The position numbers were made by a program, and so were the translations under genes. A stretch of 64,000 nucleotides of DNA from Aeromicrobium erythreum. Its GTDB lineage: Bacteria > Actinomycetota > Actinomycetes > Propionibacteriales > Nocardioidaceae. The notes beneath the pieces were generated by a model. The model was not told the origin of the DNA. It did not search any database and was given only the letters and a program-made list of their open reading frames with translations. The stretch spans positions 2,046,001 to 2,110,000 of the forward strand of contig NZ_CP011502.1 in assembly GCF_001509405.1 (NCBI RefSeq), in the 5' to 3' direction. Positions 42,643-51,890 of this stretch are shown in pieces. The first letter of the stretch is position 1, and each line of letters begins with the position of its first letter.

Positions 42643-45080
42643 TCCTGCGGCGTCTGCTCCTCACGGCGCTCGTCGGGCTCCTCCCCCTCCTGGGCGGAGC
42701 ACCCGCCCAGGCCGCCGACGTGGTGCCGACGCCGACGGACGGTCCCTACGTGGGGCCCATGCTCGACTGGACCCGTGACTCTGCCGACGACTACGCCGAC
42801 CGGCTCGGCGTCTCGCCGTCGGTCTACGCCCAGAAGGTGCGTTATCCGCTCGACCGTGACGACCGCCTGTTCCTGCGCCAGTTCGTGCAGCAGACCGCCG
42901 CGCACGGGGCGATCGCGCAGCTCACCCTCGAGCCGCGGGTCCCGCTGGACCAGCTGACCGCGGCTGACGCTCGCGCGGTCGGCGAGCAGCTGCAGACCCT
43001 CCACGAGCAGCTCGACACCGACTTCGTCGTCCGGTTCGCGCCGGAGATGAACGGCACGTGGACCGCGTGGGGGCAGCAGCCCGAGGCGTACAAGGCAGCG
43101 TTCCGCGAGGCTGCCCGAGGGATCGCGTCGCGGACCGACGCCGTCGAGATGGCCTGGGTCCCGGTGTACGGCGCCGGCTACCCCTTCGGTCGGGCCTATG
43201 GCTCCATCCCCGGCTCCGCGCCGCGGCCCGTGGGGCAGCTCGACACCGACGACGACGGTCGGGTCACCGAGGCCGACGACCCGTACGGTCCGTACTGGCC
43301 CGGCGCCGACGTCGTCGACCGGGTCGGGCTGGTCATGTTCCGGTTCGGCCGGGCCCAGCCGTTCGGCACCGACTCCGTCCCCGCCCCCGACGAGCTCGTC
43401 GCCCGTCTGCAGGAGCGCTACGGCTACGACGACGACACCCGACGTCGTCCGTTCTACGACCGCTTCGCCCGCGACGGACGCTCGATGTCGCTGGAGACCG
43501 CAGCGGCCTGGTACGACCGCGGCGACGTCGACGAGCTCGCCGTGAAGTCGGCCTGGTGGGACCAGGTCTTCTCCCCCGCCGTCCGGTCCGCCTACCCCCG
43601 CCTCGACCTCGTCACCTGGCTCGAGCAACGTCGGCGCGAGGACGAGGCCGACGGTCGCGAGACCGACTGGCGGGTGACGTCGCGACCCGAGCTCGCCCGA
43701 CCGTTCGAGGCGGTACTGCGCACCGGGGCGACGACCGGCGCCGTCACCCGGGTGGTCGACCAGGACGTCGCGAACGAGTCGACGGCCGAGTACCGGCAGG
43801 CCGACCCGGCCGACGGCGACCCCATGGCCTGGATCGTCGGCTGCGTCGTGCTCGCCGCCCTGCTCTTCGTCGGCTCGGGCCTGGTGCGTCGTGTCGCACC
43901 GTCGTGGCGCTACCCCGACGACGGCGGGCTGCGCGACGGCCGGGTCGACTTCCTGCGCGGCTGGGTGATGGTGACGGTGGTCGTCGTCCACACCGAGCTG
44001 GCCGGCCCGTACTCGTTCCTCAGCCGCAACGCGATCGGGGCCATCACCGGGGCCGAGATGTTCGTGCTGCTGTCCGGACTCGTGCTCGGGATGGTCTACC
44101 CGCGGGCCGTCGAGCGCGTCGGCGAGCGGGCCGCGTCGGCGGCAGCCTGGGCCCGTGTGCGCAAGCAGTACCTGACGGCCCTGGGCGTCGTCGTGCTCGT
44201 CTACCTCATCGGACTGGTGCCGGGCATCAGCGCCACGGTCGTCACCACGTTCACCGACCGCGGCACGGGCACGGGCGGCGGGGCCGCGGCGGGCCAGGTG
44301 TACGACCTCTACGCGAACTTCCCGCAGCTGCTCGCCTACCCGCCTCCCTGGTACGCCGTGCGAGGGCTGCTGCTCCTGGAGATGGGCCCCTGGGTCTTCA
44401 ACATCATGGGGCTGTTCGTCGTGCTCTCGGCCCTGGTGCCGGCCCTCATGTGGCTGCTGCGTCGACGACTGTGGTGGCTCGTCCTGGTCATCTCCTGGAC
44501 CCTCTACGGGATCGAGGCCGTCACCAAGGCGTCCGTCCTGCCCTCGCAGTTCGACGCCGTGTTCCCGCTGCTCAGCTGGCAGCTGCCCTTCCTGCACGGA
44601 CTCGTGATCGGCTACTACCGCCGCCCGATCACCCGGGCGCTGACGAGCCGGCGCGGCGTCGCGGTCGTCACGACTCTCGTCGTGGGGTACGCGGTGGTGC
44701 TCACGACGTTGTGGGCGACGCAGGGCGCGCCGTTCCTCGGGATCGTGCGCTACGACTGGCTGTACGAGAACCTCTACCAGCGCATCTACCTGCAGCCGGG
44801 GCGGCTCATCGACCTGCTGCTCGTGCTGGTCGTCGCCTACGCGCTGCTCACGGCCGCGTGGAAGCCGCTGAACCGCGTGTTCGGCTGGTTCTACATGCCG
44901 ATCGGCGCGGCCAGCCTCTACGTGTTCATCGTGCACGTCTTCTTCGTCGTGGCCGTCGCCAACATCCCCGGCCTCGACCGCACCAGCCCGTGGCAGGGCG
45001 CCGTCGTGCACACCGTCGAGCTCGGGCTGATCTGGCTGATGGTGCGCCGGCGCTTCCTGTTCAAGGTGATCCCGACCTGA
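42639..45080 (+). CDS. secreted GH26-like glycoside hydrolase fused to OpgC-type membrane acyltransferase
   Basis: An 813-residue fusion. A signal peptide (about 1-25, ending APAQA-AD) exports a (beta/alpha)8 GH26-like domain (about 27-370). The acid/base motif is VVRFAPEMNGTWTAWG (Glu near 136), and a likely nucleophile Glu lies in RSMSLETAAAWYD (near 284). From about 397 on there are ten or so helices of the OpgC/acyltransferase-3 kind (DFLRGWVMVTVVVVHTE, ITGAEMFVLLSGLVLGM). The product would trim a beta-mannan-like or mixed glycan outside and add acyl groups. GTG start is coupled to the kinase gene, making it the fifth gene of the operon. Confidence 0.88.
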   Translation: MILRRLLLTALVGLLPLLGGAPAQAADVVPTPTDGPYVGPMLDWTRDSADDYADRLGVSPSVYAQKVRYPLDRDDRLFLRQFVQQTAAHGAIAQLTLEPRVPLDQLTAADARAVGEQLQTLHEQLDTDFVVRFAPEMNGTWTAWGQQPEAYKAAFREAARGIASRTDAVEMAWVPVYGAGYPFGRAYGSIPGSAPRPVGQLDTDDDGRVTEADDPYGPYWPGADVVDRVGLVMFRFGRAQPFGTDSVPAPDELVARLQERYGYDDDTRRRPFYDRFARDGRSMSLETAAAWYDRGDVDELAVKSAWWDQVFSPAVRSAYPRLDLVTWLEQRRREDEADGRETDWRVTSRPELARPFEAVLRTGATTGAVTRVVDQDVANESTAEYRQADPADGDPMAWIVGCVVLAALLFVGSGLVRRVAPSWRYPDDGGLRDGRVDFLRGWVMVTVVVVHTELAGPYSFLSRNAIGAITGAEMFVLLSGLVLGMVYPRAVERVGERAASAAAWARVRKQYLTALGVVVLVYLIGLVPGISATVVTTFTDRGTGTGGGAAAGQVYDLYANFPQLLAYPPPWYAVRGLLLLEMGPWVFNIMGLFVVLSALVPALMWLLRRRLWWLVLVISWTLYGIEAVTKASVLPSQFDAVFPLLSWQLPFLHGLVIGYYRRPITRALTSRRGVAVVTTLVVGYAVVLTTLWATQGAPFLGIVRYDWLYENLYQRIYLQPGRLIDLLLVLVVAYALLTAAWKPLNRVFGWFYMPIGAASLYVFIVHVFFVVAVANIPGLDRTSPWQGAVVHTVELGLIWLMVRRRFLFKVIPT

Positions 45081-45095
45081 CGAGACGACGGGTGT

Positions 45096-45141
45096 CCTGA
45101 CGGTGGGGTCCTGGGCTGGCGGCCAGGACCCCGTCGTCAGG
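45096..45141. terminator. bidirectional terminator between the polysaccharide operon and relA
   Basis: A 19-pair stem (two G-T wobbles) with arms 45096-45114 and 45123-45141; the core GGGGTCCTGG/CCAGGACCCC is perfect. The loop is GCTGGCGG. It lies 16 bases after the fusion-gene stop and 7 bases from the relA stop. Confidence 0.75.
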
Positions 45142-45147
45142 GCAGCG

Positions 45148-47481
45148 TCACTGGGTGACGCGGTAGACGTCGAAGACGCCCTCGATGTGCCGCACGGCCG
45201 CGAGCACGTGGTCGAGGTGCTTCGGGTCGCCCATCTCGAAGCTGAACTTGCTCTTCGCGACTCGGTCGCGCCCGGTGGTCAGCGCCGCCGACAGGATGTT
45301 GACGTGCTGGTCGGAGATGATCCGGGTGATGTCGCTGAGCAGGCGCGGCCGGTCGAGCGCCTCGACCTGGATGGCGACGAGGAAGGTGCTGTGCGCCGTG
45401 GGGGCCCACTGCACGGGGACCAGACGCTCGGGCTGCGAGCGCAGCGACTGCAGGTTCACGCAGTCCTTGCGGTGCACCGAGACGCCCGAGCCTCGGGTGA
45501 CGAACCCCTCGATGTCGTCGCCCGGCACCGGCGTGCAGCAGCGGGCGAGCTTGACCATGAGGTCGCCGGAGACGCCCACGACGAGCACACCCGCCTGGCC
45601 GTCGCCGCGCGGACGGCGCGAGCCGCTGCCCGGGATGACGGTCGCCTCGGCGAGGTCCTCCTCCGCACCGTCGCGGCCGCCGGACAGGGCGATGACCCGC
45701 TCGACGACGTTCTGCGCACCGACGTTGTTCTCCCCCACGGCGGCGTACAGCGCCGAGACGTCGGGAAGGTTGAGGTCCTTGGCGATCGCGTCGAGCGTGT
45801 CGTGCTTGAAGATGCGGTGCAGCGGCAGGTTCTCCTTGCGCATCTGCTTCGCGATGAGGTCGCGGCCGTGCTCGATCGCCTCCTCGCGCCGCTCCTTGGT
45901 GAACCACTGACGGATCTTGTTGCGCGCGCGCGGGCTCTTGACGAACTCCAGCCAGTCGCGGCTGGGCCCGGCGTCAGGCGACTTGGACGTGAAGACCTCG
46001 ACGACGTCGCCCGTCTTCAGCTCCGACTCCAGCGAGACGAGCCGTCCGTTCACGCGGGCGCCGATGCACGCGTGGCCCACCTCGGTGTGCACCGCGTAGG
46101 CGAAGTCGACCGGGGTGGCCTGGGCGGGCAGCTGGATGACGTCGCCGCGCGGCGTGTAGGCGTACACGCCCGCGCTGTTCATCTCGAAGCGCAGGTTGTC
46201 GAGGAAGTCGACGGAGTCCTCGGTCTCGGACTGCCACTGGACCAGCTCGCGCAGCCAGGCCATGTCGTCACTGCCCGGCGAGGCGTTCTTGCCGGTGGCC
46301 GGACGCGCGCTGCCGTTCTCCTTGTACTTCCAGTGCGCCGCGACACCGTACTCGGCGCGACGGTGCATGGCGTGCGTACGGATCTGCAGCTCGACCGGCT
46401 TGCCCTGCGGACCGATCACGGTCGTGTGCAGCGACTGGTACATGTTGAACTTCGGGACCGAGATGTAGTCCTTGAACCGACCGGGGATCGGGTTCCACCG
46501 CGCGTGGAGCACACCCAGCACGCCATAGCAGTCGGCCACGGAGTCGACCAGGATCCGCACGCCGACGAGGTCGAAGATGTCGGTGAACTCGCGCTCGCGG
46601 ACCAGCATCTTCTGGTAGATCGAGTAGTAGTGCTTGGGCCGGCCACTGACCGTCGCCTTGATCTTCGCGTGCCGCAGGTCGGACTCGACCTCGCCGATGA
46701 CCCGCTCCAGGAACTGCCCGCGCGACGGCGCACGGTCGGCCACGAGGCGGACGATCTCGTCGTAGACCTTCGGGTGCAGCGTGGAGAACGCGAGGTCCTC
46801 GAGCTCCCACTTGATCGTGTTCATGCCGAGCCGGTGCGCGAGCGGCGCGAAGATCTCGACCGTCTCGCGGGCGATGCGCTCCTGCTTGTCCTGGCGCAGG
46901 TAGCGCAGCGTGCGCATGTTGTGCAGCCGGTCGGCGAGCTTGATGACGAGCACGCGGATGTCGCGGCTCATCGCGACGACCATCTTGCGGATGGTCTCCG
47001 ACTGCGCGGAGTCGCCGTACTTGACCTTGTCGAGCTTGGTGACGCCGTCGACGAGCAGCGCCACCTCCTCGCCGAAGTCGGTGCTGACCGCGTCGAGCGT
47101 GTAGGGGGTGTCCTCGACGGTGTCGTGCAGGAGCGCGGCGCACAGCGTCGGACCGGTCATGCCCAGCTCGGCGAGGATCGTCGCGACGGCGAGAGGGTGG
47201 GTGATGTAGGGGTCGCCGCTCTTGCGCTTCTGACCCTCGTGCATGCGCTCGGCGATCTCGTACGCCTTGCGGATGACGTCGACGTCGGCCTTCGGGTGGT
47301 TCTCGCGGTACACGGCGAGCAGCGGGTCGAGCACCGGGTTCTGCGGCGTCGAGCGGCCGCCGATGCGCGCCAGCCGGCTGCGCACCCGGGCGCCCGCCGG
47401 GGCGGGGTCGACGCGGGCAGGCTCGGTCGCCGGCGCCACCTCGGGGGCTCCGGCCTGCGGTGTCTCGATGCGATCAGCCAC
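45148..47481 (-). CDS. relA: bifunctional (p)ppGpp synthetase/hydrolase (Rel/RSH)
   Basis: A 777-residue long RSH. The hydrolase HD domain has [17 protein letters not shown]; the synthetase domain contains [14 protein letters not shown]; then TGS ([20 protein letters not shown]), zinc-finger region ([20 protein letters not shown]) and C-terminal ACT domain. It makes and degrades the stringent alarmone. GTG 47481 is preceded by AGGAG at a suitable distance. The family order apt-relA is kept, with a tiny gene between. Confidence 0.96.
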   Translation of the reverse strand: MADRIETPQAGAPEVAPATEPARVDPAPAGARVRSRLARIGGRSTPQNPVLDPLLAVYRENHPKADVDVIRKAYEIAERMHEGQKRKSGDPYITHPLAVATILAELGMTGPTLCAALLHDTVEDTPYTLDAVSTDFGEEVALLVDGVTKLDKVKYGDSAQSETIRKMVVAMSRDIRVLVIKLADRLHNMRTLRYLRQDKQERIARETVEIFAPLAHRLGMNTIKWELEDLAFSTLHPKVYDEIVRLVADRAPSRGQFLERVIGEVESDLRHAKIKATVSGRPKHYYSIYQKMLVREREFTDIFDLVGVRILVDSVADCYGVLGVLHARWNPIPGRFKDYISVPKFNMYQSLHTTVIGPQGKPVELQIRTHAMHRRAEYGVAAHWKYKENGSARPATGKNASPGSDDMAWLRELVQWQSETEDSVDFLDNLRFEMNSAGVYAYTPRGDVIQLPAQATPVDFAYAVHTEVGHACIGARVNGRLVSLESELKTGDVVEVFTSKSPDAGPSRDWLEFVKSPRARNKIRQWFTKERREEAIEHGRDLIAKQMRKENLPLHRIFKHDTLDAIAKDLNLPDVSALYAAVGENNVGAQNVVERVIALSGGRDGAEEDLAEATVIPGSGSRRPRGDGQAGVLVVGVSGDLMVKLARCCTPVPGDDIEGFVTRGSGVSVHRKDCVNLQSLRSQPERLVPVQWAPTAHSTFLVAIQVEALDRPRLLSDITRIISDQHVNILSAALTTGRDRVAKSKFSFEMGDPKHLDHVLAAVRHIEGVFDVYRVTQ

Positions 47482-47541
47482 TCACTGCTCCTGTCGTGCC
47501 TTCCATCGTAGGCCAGGGGCGGCCACCACCGAAGCGGCGTG

Positions 47542-47634
47542 TCAGAGGAGCACGTCCAGCAGGGTGGCGGCCGCCGTCAGCACCAGGATGGCGACGAGCA
47601 CGAGGGCGATGGTGCGGGTGTGTCGAGGGTTCAC
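47542..47634 (-). CDS. candidate 30-residue single-helix membrane peptide
   Basis: GTG 47634 to TGA 47542 encodes MNPRHTRT followed by a hydrophobic run of about 20 residues (IALVLVAILVLTAAATLL) and DVLL. A GGAG sits five bases before the start. It begins 13 bases after the apt stop and ends about 60 bases before relA starts. Positive-inside charges then one helix fit a small membrane protein. Too short for certainty. Confidence 0.5.
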   Translation of the reverse strand: MNPRHTRTIALVLVAILVLTAAATLLDVLL

Positions 47635-47646
47635 GGTCTCCGGTCC

Positions 47647-48204
47647 TCAGTAGCGGCGCAGGCTCACGAGCGGGACGTCCGCGAGCCGCTCGCGGCCTGC
47701 GAGCGCCCCGATCTCCAGGACCACGGCGTTGCCCACGACCTGGGCCCCGCAGGTCTGCACCAGCTCGGCGGCCGCGCGCAGCGTGCCGCCGGTGGCCAGG
47801 ACGTCGTCGACCACGACGACGCGGGCGCCGGGCGCCAGCGCGTCGGTGTGGATCTCCACGGTCGCCTCGCCGTACTCGAGCGCGTAGGTGGCGCGGTGCG
47901 TGTCGGCGGGCAGCTTGCCCTCCTTGCGCACCGGCACGAAGCCGACGCCGAGCTCGAGCGCCAGGGGCGCGCCGAAGATGAAGCCACGCGCCTCGACACC
48001 GACCACGGCGTCGGGGCGCAGCTCACGGACGGCGTCGGCGAGCGCGGCCGTCACCGCCCCGAACGCGTCCGGGGCGGCGAGCAGCGGCGTGACGTCGCGG
48101 AAGGTGACGCCCTGCACCGGCCAGTCCTCGACCGGCCGGACGCAGGCGTCGATCGCCGTAGCGGCGTCCACGGAGGTCAGGACGTCTTCAGGTCGACGTC
48201 GCAC
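47647..48204 (-). CDS. apt: adenine phosphoribosyltransferase
   Basis: A 185-residue purine salvage enzyme. It contains PVEDWPVQGVTFRDVTPLL, VGVEARGFIFGAPLAL, VRKEGKLPADT and the PRPP loop VVVVDDVLATGGTLRAA. The start is uncertain: GTG 48204 (used here, with AAGGA just upstream) overlaps the lipoprotein gene by 28 bases; GTG 48171 is the in-frame alternative but lacks a ribosome-binding site. Confidence 0.94.
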   Translation of the reverse strand: MRRRPEDVLTSVDAATAIDACVRPVEDWPVQGVTFRDVTPLLAAPDAFGAVTAALADAVRELRPDAVVGVEARGFIFGAPLALELGVGFVPVRKEGKLPADTHRATYALEYGEATVEIHTDALAPGARVVVVDDVLATGGTLRAAAELVQTCGAQVVGNAVVLEIGALAGRERLADVPLVSLRRY

Positions 48205-48626
48205 TCGTCCTTGGCGTGCTTCTCGATCGCGTCGGACGCCTTGGTGAACTTCTCGTCGCCCAGCTTCTGGAACTCCGAGGCCAGACCCTGCAGCTTCGTC
48301 ATGTCGACGCCCTCGGGCAGGTTGCCCGACTGGACCTTCGCGAGGTCGGACATCTTGAGGCCGGCGTCGTCGAGCGCCTTCTCGACGGAGGTGATGCCGT
48401 CGTCGAGCACCTTCCAGTCGCTCTCGATGTCGGAGGGGGCCTCGTCGGCGAGCTTGTGGAACGTCTTGAACGCCTCGTCGATCTTGCCGAGGTCGTTGCT
48501 CTCGAGCGAGTCGAACTGCTTCGTGGCGGACTTCAGGTCGGAGCAGTAGGCGCTGCTGCCGGATCCGCAGGCGGTCAGGGTGGTGGTGGCGGCGAGCAGG
48601 GCGCCGGCGAGGGCAAGCTTCTTCAT
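48177..48626 (-). CDS. small predicted lipoprotein
   Basis: A 149-residue exported protein. Signal MKKLALAGALLAATTTLTAC ends in a lipobox Cys at residue 20. The mature part is helical and charged, with one more Cys pair candidate (AYCSDLKS, KDECDVDL). No known domain. It sits between secF and apt. An ATG four codons earlier is also possible. Confidence 0.82.
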   Translation of the reverse strand: MKKLALAGALLAATTTLTACGSGSSAYCSDLKSATKQFDSLESNDLGKIDEAFKTFHKLADEAPSDIESDWKVLDDGITSVEKALDDAGLKMSDLAKVQSGNLPEGVDMTKLQGLASEFQKLGDEKFTKASDAIEKHAKDECDVDLKTS

Positions 48627-48676
48627 GCCCGCAAGCATGTCATGCCGATCCTCGGCCGGCCCACGGCCCCACACCG

Positions 48677-49810
48677 TCACCGTCCGCTGGACCCGGTGCC
48701 GCCCTTGCGCGCCGAACGCGGCGGACGGGACGGCTGGCGACGCTCGCCGGGGCCGCGGACAGCGGCGCCCTGCTCCCCCGCCGCCACCGGATCGGCGTCG
48801 TCGGCAGCCGCCTGCTCGGCCGCGACCTGGGCGTCCTTGGCCCGTCGCGCGAGCACCCGCTTCGTGTGCGCCTTGACGGCGGGGTCGCGCTCGCGGAGCT
48901 GGACCGCGAGCGGCGTCGCGATGCAGATCGAGGAGTAGGTGCCGGCCGCCATGCCGATGAAGAGGGCCAGGGCGAGGTCCTTGAGCGGGCCCGACCCGAG
49001 CACGCCCACGCCGACCACGAGCAGCGCGAGCACCGGCAGCAGGGCCGTGACCGAGGTGTTGATGGACCGCACGAGGGTCTGGTTGACCGCCAGGTTGGCC
49101 TGCTCGGCGTACGTGCGGCGGTTCGAGGCCAGCACCCCGTGCGTGTTCTCGCGCACCTTGTCGTAGACGACGACGGTGTCGTAGAGCGAGTAGCCGAGGA
49201 TGGTCAGGAAGCCCGTGACGGTCGCGGGCGTCACCTCGAAGCCCGACCACGCGTACACACCGGCGGTGATGAGCACGTCGTGCGCGAGCGCGACGACGGC
49301 CGCGAGCGACATCCGCCAGTCGCGGAAGTAGGCGGCGATGAACACGACGACGACCACGAGGAACACGAGCAGGCCGGTGAGGGCCTTGCTGGCCACCTGC
49401 TTGCCCCACGACGGGCCGATGAGGTTCTGGCTCACCTCGGTCGCGCCGGCGTCGGTGAGCGCCTTCTCGAGCGTGGCGGTCTGGTCCTGCGTCAGGGCAC
49501 GCACGTCGATGCGGATCGTGTCCTGTCCCGACGTGGTGACGATCGGGTCACCCGCCTCCGGGACACCGGCCTCGTCGATGGCGCGCGTGAGCCGGTCGGC
49601 GGTCGCGGTGTCGGCCTGCTGCACCTTGGCGGTGAGCTCGACACCGCCCTTGAACTCGATGCCCAGGTTGAAGCCCTGCACGACGAAGCCGAGCGTGGAG
49701 GCCAGGAGGATCACGACGGAGATCGCGTACCAGAGCCGGCGGCGGCCGACGAAGTCGACCGAGACGCGGCCGGTGTAGAGGTGCTGGCCGAAGCTGCTGA
49801 GACGTCCCAT
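48677..49810 (-). CDS. secF: protein translocase subunit SecF
   Basis: A 377-residue six-helix RND-fold subunit that uses proton flow to pull exported proteins. Typical pieces: FKGGVELTAKV, RDWRMSLAAVVALAHDVLIT, VTGFLTILGYSLYDTVVVYD and LPVLALLVVGVGVLGSG. The last 50 residues form an Ala/Arg-rich cytoplasmic tail longer than in E. coli. ATG overlaps the secD stop by one to four bases. Confidence 0.96.
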   Translation of the reverse strand: MGRLSSFGQHLYTGRVSVDFVGRRRLWYAISVVILLASTLGFVVQGFNLGIEFKGGVELTAKVQQADTATADRLTRAIDEAGVPEAGDPIVTTSGQDTIRIDVRALTQDQTATLEKALTDAGATEVSQNLIGPSWGKQVASKALTGLLVFLVVVVVFIAAYFRDWRMSLAAVVALAHDVLITAGVYAWSGFEVTPATVTGFLTILGYSLYDTVVVYDKVRENTHGVLASNRRTYAEQANLAVNQTLVRSINTSVTALLPVLALLVVGVGVLGSGPLKDLALALFIGMAAGTYSSICIATPLAVQLRERDPAVKAHTKRVLARRAKDAQVAAEQAAADDADPVAAGEQGAAVRGPGERRQPSRPPRSARKGGTGSSGR

Positions 49811-51441
49811 CAGGCGCGTCCTCCCGTGCGGGCCCGGGCGGGGCCGGACTGGTCGACGGCACGCTCACCGATGCCGAGGTGGGCGGCGTCGAAGCCGGAG
49901 AGCTTGTGCCCCTTGCCGAAGAACGTCGTGCTGGCGAGCAGCGACATCAGCGGCTTGGTGAACAGGAACACGACGATGACGTCGATGATCGTCGTCAGGC
50001 CGAGCGCGAACGCGAACCCGCGCACCACGCCGATCGCGAAGATGAACAGGATCACCGCGGCGAGCAGCGAGACGCCGTCGGCCGCCAGGATGGTGCGCCG
50101 GGCGCGGTCCCACCCCGACTCGACCGCCAGGCGCAACGACTTGCCGTCGCGCACCTCGTCACGGATGCGTTCGAAGAGGACGATGAAGGAGTCGGCGGTG
50201 ATGCCGATCGCGACGATCAGGCCGGCGATGCCGGGCAGCGTCAGCGTGAAGCCGAGCGACTGCCCGAGCAGCAGGACCATGGCGTAGCTGACGGCGGCGG
50301 CCATGAGCAGCGAGCCGATTGCCACGAGGCCGAGCCCCCGGTAGTAGAGCAGCAGGTAGCCCATGACGAGCACGAGGCCGACGCCGCCGGCGAGCAGCCC
50401 GGCCTGCAGCTGGCTGCCCGCGAGCGACGGACCCTCCACGGAGACGCCGTTGACCTTGAAGGTCAGGGGCAGCGCGCCGTAGGTGAGCTGGTTGGCGAGC
50501 GCCTTGGACGACGTCGAGGTGAAGCTGCCTTGGATCTGGGACTGCCCGTTGCGGATGACCGCCTGCGACGTGGGCGCGCTGAGCACCTCGCCGTCGAGGA
50601 CGATCGCGAAGCTCTTCTGCTGCGGGGTGAGCGCGGTGGTGACGGCGTCGAAGACCTTGGAGCCGGCGTCGCGCATGGCGATGGAGACGACCCACTGAGA
50701 CCGCTGGCTGTCGTAGACCTGCTCGGCCTTCTTGACCTGCGAGCCCTCGATCACCGAGGGACTGAGGACGAAGACCTGCCCGTTGGTTGGGTCGCAGGTG
50801 ACGAGCGGCCGGCTCGGCACGTCCTCGACCTGGTTGCCGTCCGGCGAGCACTGGAACCCGGCGGCCAGCTGCTGCAGCGCGGCGACGCCGTCGGAGTACT
50901 GCTTCGGCAGCGTGGCCGGCGAGTCGGTCTCGGCGGCGATCATCTGGTCGAGCGAGAGCTTCGTCCAGTCGACGTCGGCCACGGCCTTCTCGGCCTTCGC
51001 GCGCGCGGCGTCGTCGAGCGGCTGGCCGGTGGCGCCCTGGGCCGCGGCCCACACGAGCCGGAAGCGCAGCTGGGCGGTCTTGCCGACCTGGTCGACGATG
51101 TTGCCGCGGCGCTCACCAGGGATCTCGATGATGACCTGGTTGCCGCCCTGGGTGGTGACCTCCGCCTCCGACACGCCCGTGGCGTTGACGCGCTGGTCGA
51201 TGATGTCGCGCGCCTCGCGCAGCTTCTCCGGCGTCACGTCGCCCGAGGAGGCCTCGGCCTGCAGGGTGATGCGGGTGCCGCCCTGCAGGTCGAGGCCGAG
51301 ACGCGGCTTCCAGACGGCGCCGTCGTCGTGCTTCAGGTCGACGCCGACGAGCAGGCCGTAGAGCGCCACGACCAGCGCGAGGAACAGCAGGAGGGTGCGA
51401 CGAGGACGCGGGGTCCCGGGTCGGGGCGCAGGTCTGGCCAT
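49810..51441 (-). CDS. secD: protein translocase subunit SecD
   Basis: A 543-residue partner of SecF. First helix about 15-35, large P1 head with LGLDLQGGTRITLQAEAS and VIIEIPGERRGNIV, then five helices with GVGLVLVMGYLLLYYRGLG, TLPGIAGLIVAIGITADSFI and FERIRDEVRDGKSL. Overlaps yajC by one base. Confidence 0.96.
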   Translation of the reverse strand: MARPAPRPGTPRPRRTLLLFLALVVALYGLLVGVDLKHDDGAVWKPRLGLDLQGGTRITLQAEASSGDVTPEKLREARDIIDQRVNATGVSEAEVTTQGGNQVIIEIPGERRGNIVDQVGKTAQLRFRLVWAAAQGATGQPLDDAARAKAEKAVADVDWTKLSLDQMIAAETDSPATLPKQYSDGVAALQQLAAGFQCSPDGNQVEDVPSRPLVTCDPTNGQVFVLSPSVIEGSQVKKAEQVYDSQRSQWVVSIAMRDAGSKVFDAVTTALTPQQKSFAIVLDGEVLSAPTSQAVIRNGQSQIQGSFTSTSSKALANQLTYGALPLTFKVNGVSVEGPSLAGSQLQAGLLAGGVGLVLVMGYLLLYYRGLGLVAIGSLLMAAAVSYAMVLLLGQSLGFTLTLPGIAGLIVAIGITADSFIVLFERIRDEVRDGKSLRLAVESGWDRARRTILAADGVSLLAAVILFIFAIGVVRGFAFALGLTTIIDVIVVFLFTKPLMSLLASTTFFGKGHKLSGFDAAHLGIGERAVDQSGPARARTGGRA

Positions 51442-51734
51442 CAGTCGTTCGGGCTCTCGGGTTCGGGGGTCGGGCTCGGGTCGGCGACCTTCGCGACGGC
51501 CTGGCGGTTGACGGTGATCACGGTGTCCGGGGCGATGCGCAGCTCTGCCTCGACGTCGCCGAGGGAGACGAGCTCGCCGTAGATGCCGCTGGCGAGCATG
51601 ACACGACGGCCGGGCTCGAGGGCGGCCTGGGTGTTCTGGTAGTCCTTCTGCCGCGCCCGCGCCGGTCGCATGACCAGCAGGTAGAAGATCACGAGCAGCA
51701 GGACGATCGGCAGGAGGCTGTAGAGGTCGGTCAC
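51441..51734 (-). CDS. yajC: preprotein translocase subunit YajC
   Basis: A 97-residue single-helix auxiliary of SecDF. It has helix LLPIVLLLVIFYLLVMRPAR, then QKDYQNTQAALEPGRRVMLA and a Pro/Glu-rich tail. GTG start with GGAG about eight bases upstream. First gene of yajC-secD-secF. The 156-base gap before ruvB contains TAAACT as a -10 candidate and a small GTCCGC/GCGGAC hairpin in the leader. Confidence 0.93.
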   Translation of the reverse strand: MTDLYSLLPIVLLLVIFYLLVMRPARARQKDYQNTQAALEPGRRVMLASGIYGELVSLGDVEAELRIAPDTVITVNRQAVAKVADPSPTPEPESPND

Positions 51735-51890
51735 GGGAGATGCTCCGTCAGGGTGGGATGTCGTCCGCAGGGCGGACCTGGCTCAGGGCCAGGAGGAAGT
51801 TTAGACACGCAACCAAGCACCGTGGCCCTTCCCATGCTTCCACGAGGGCGTGTCGGGACGGACGTCTGCCCCGCCGTGGGCGCGCGGCAG

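Noticed and set aside
45103-47511. An 802-codon plus-strand frame opposite relA
   Set aside because: Shadow of RelA; Asp/Leu/Val/Arg-biased composition without any domain.
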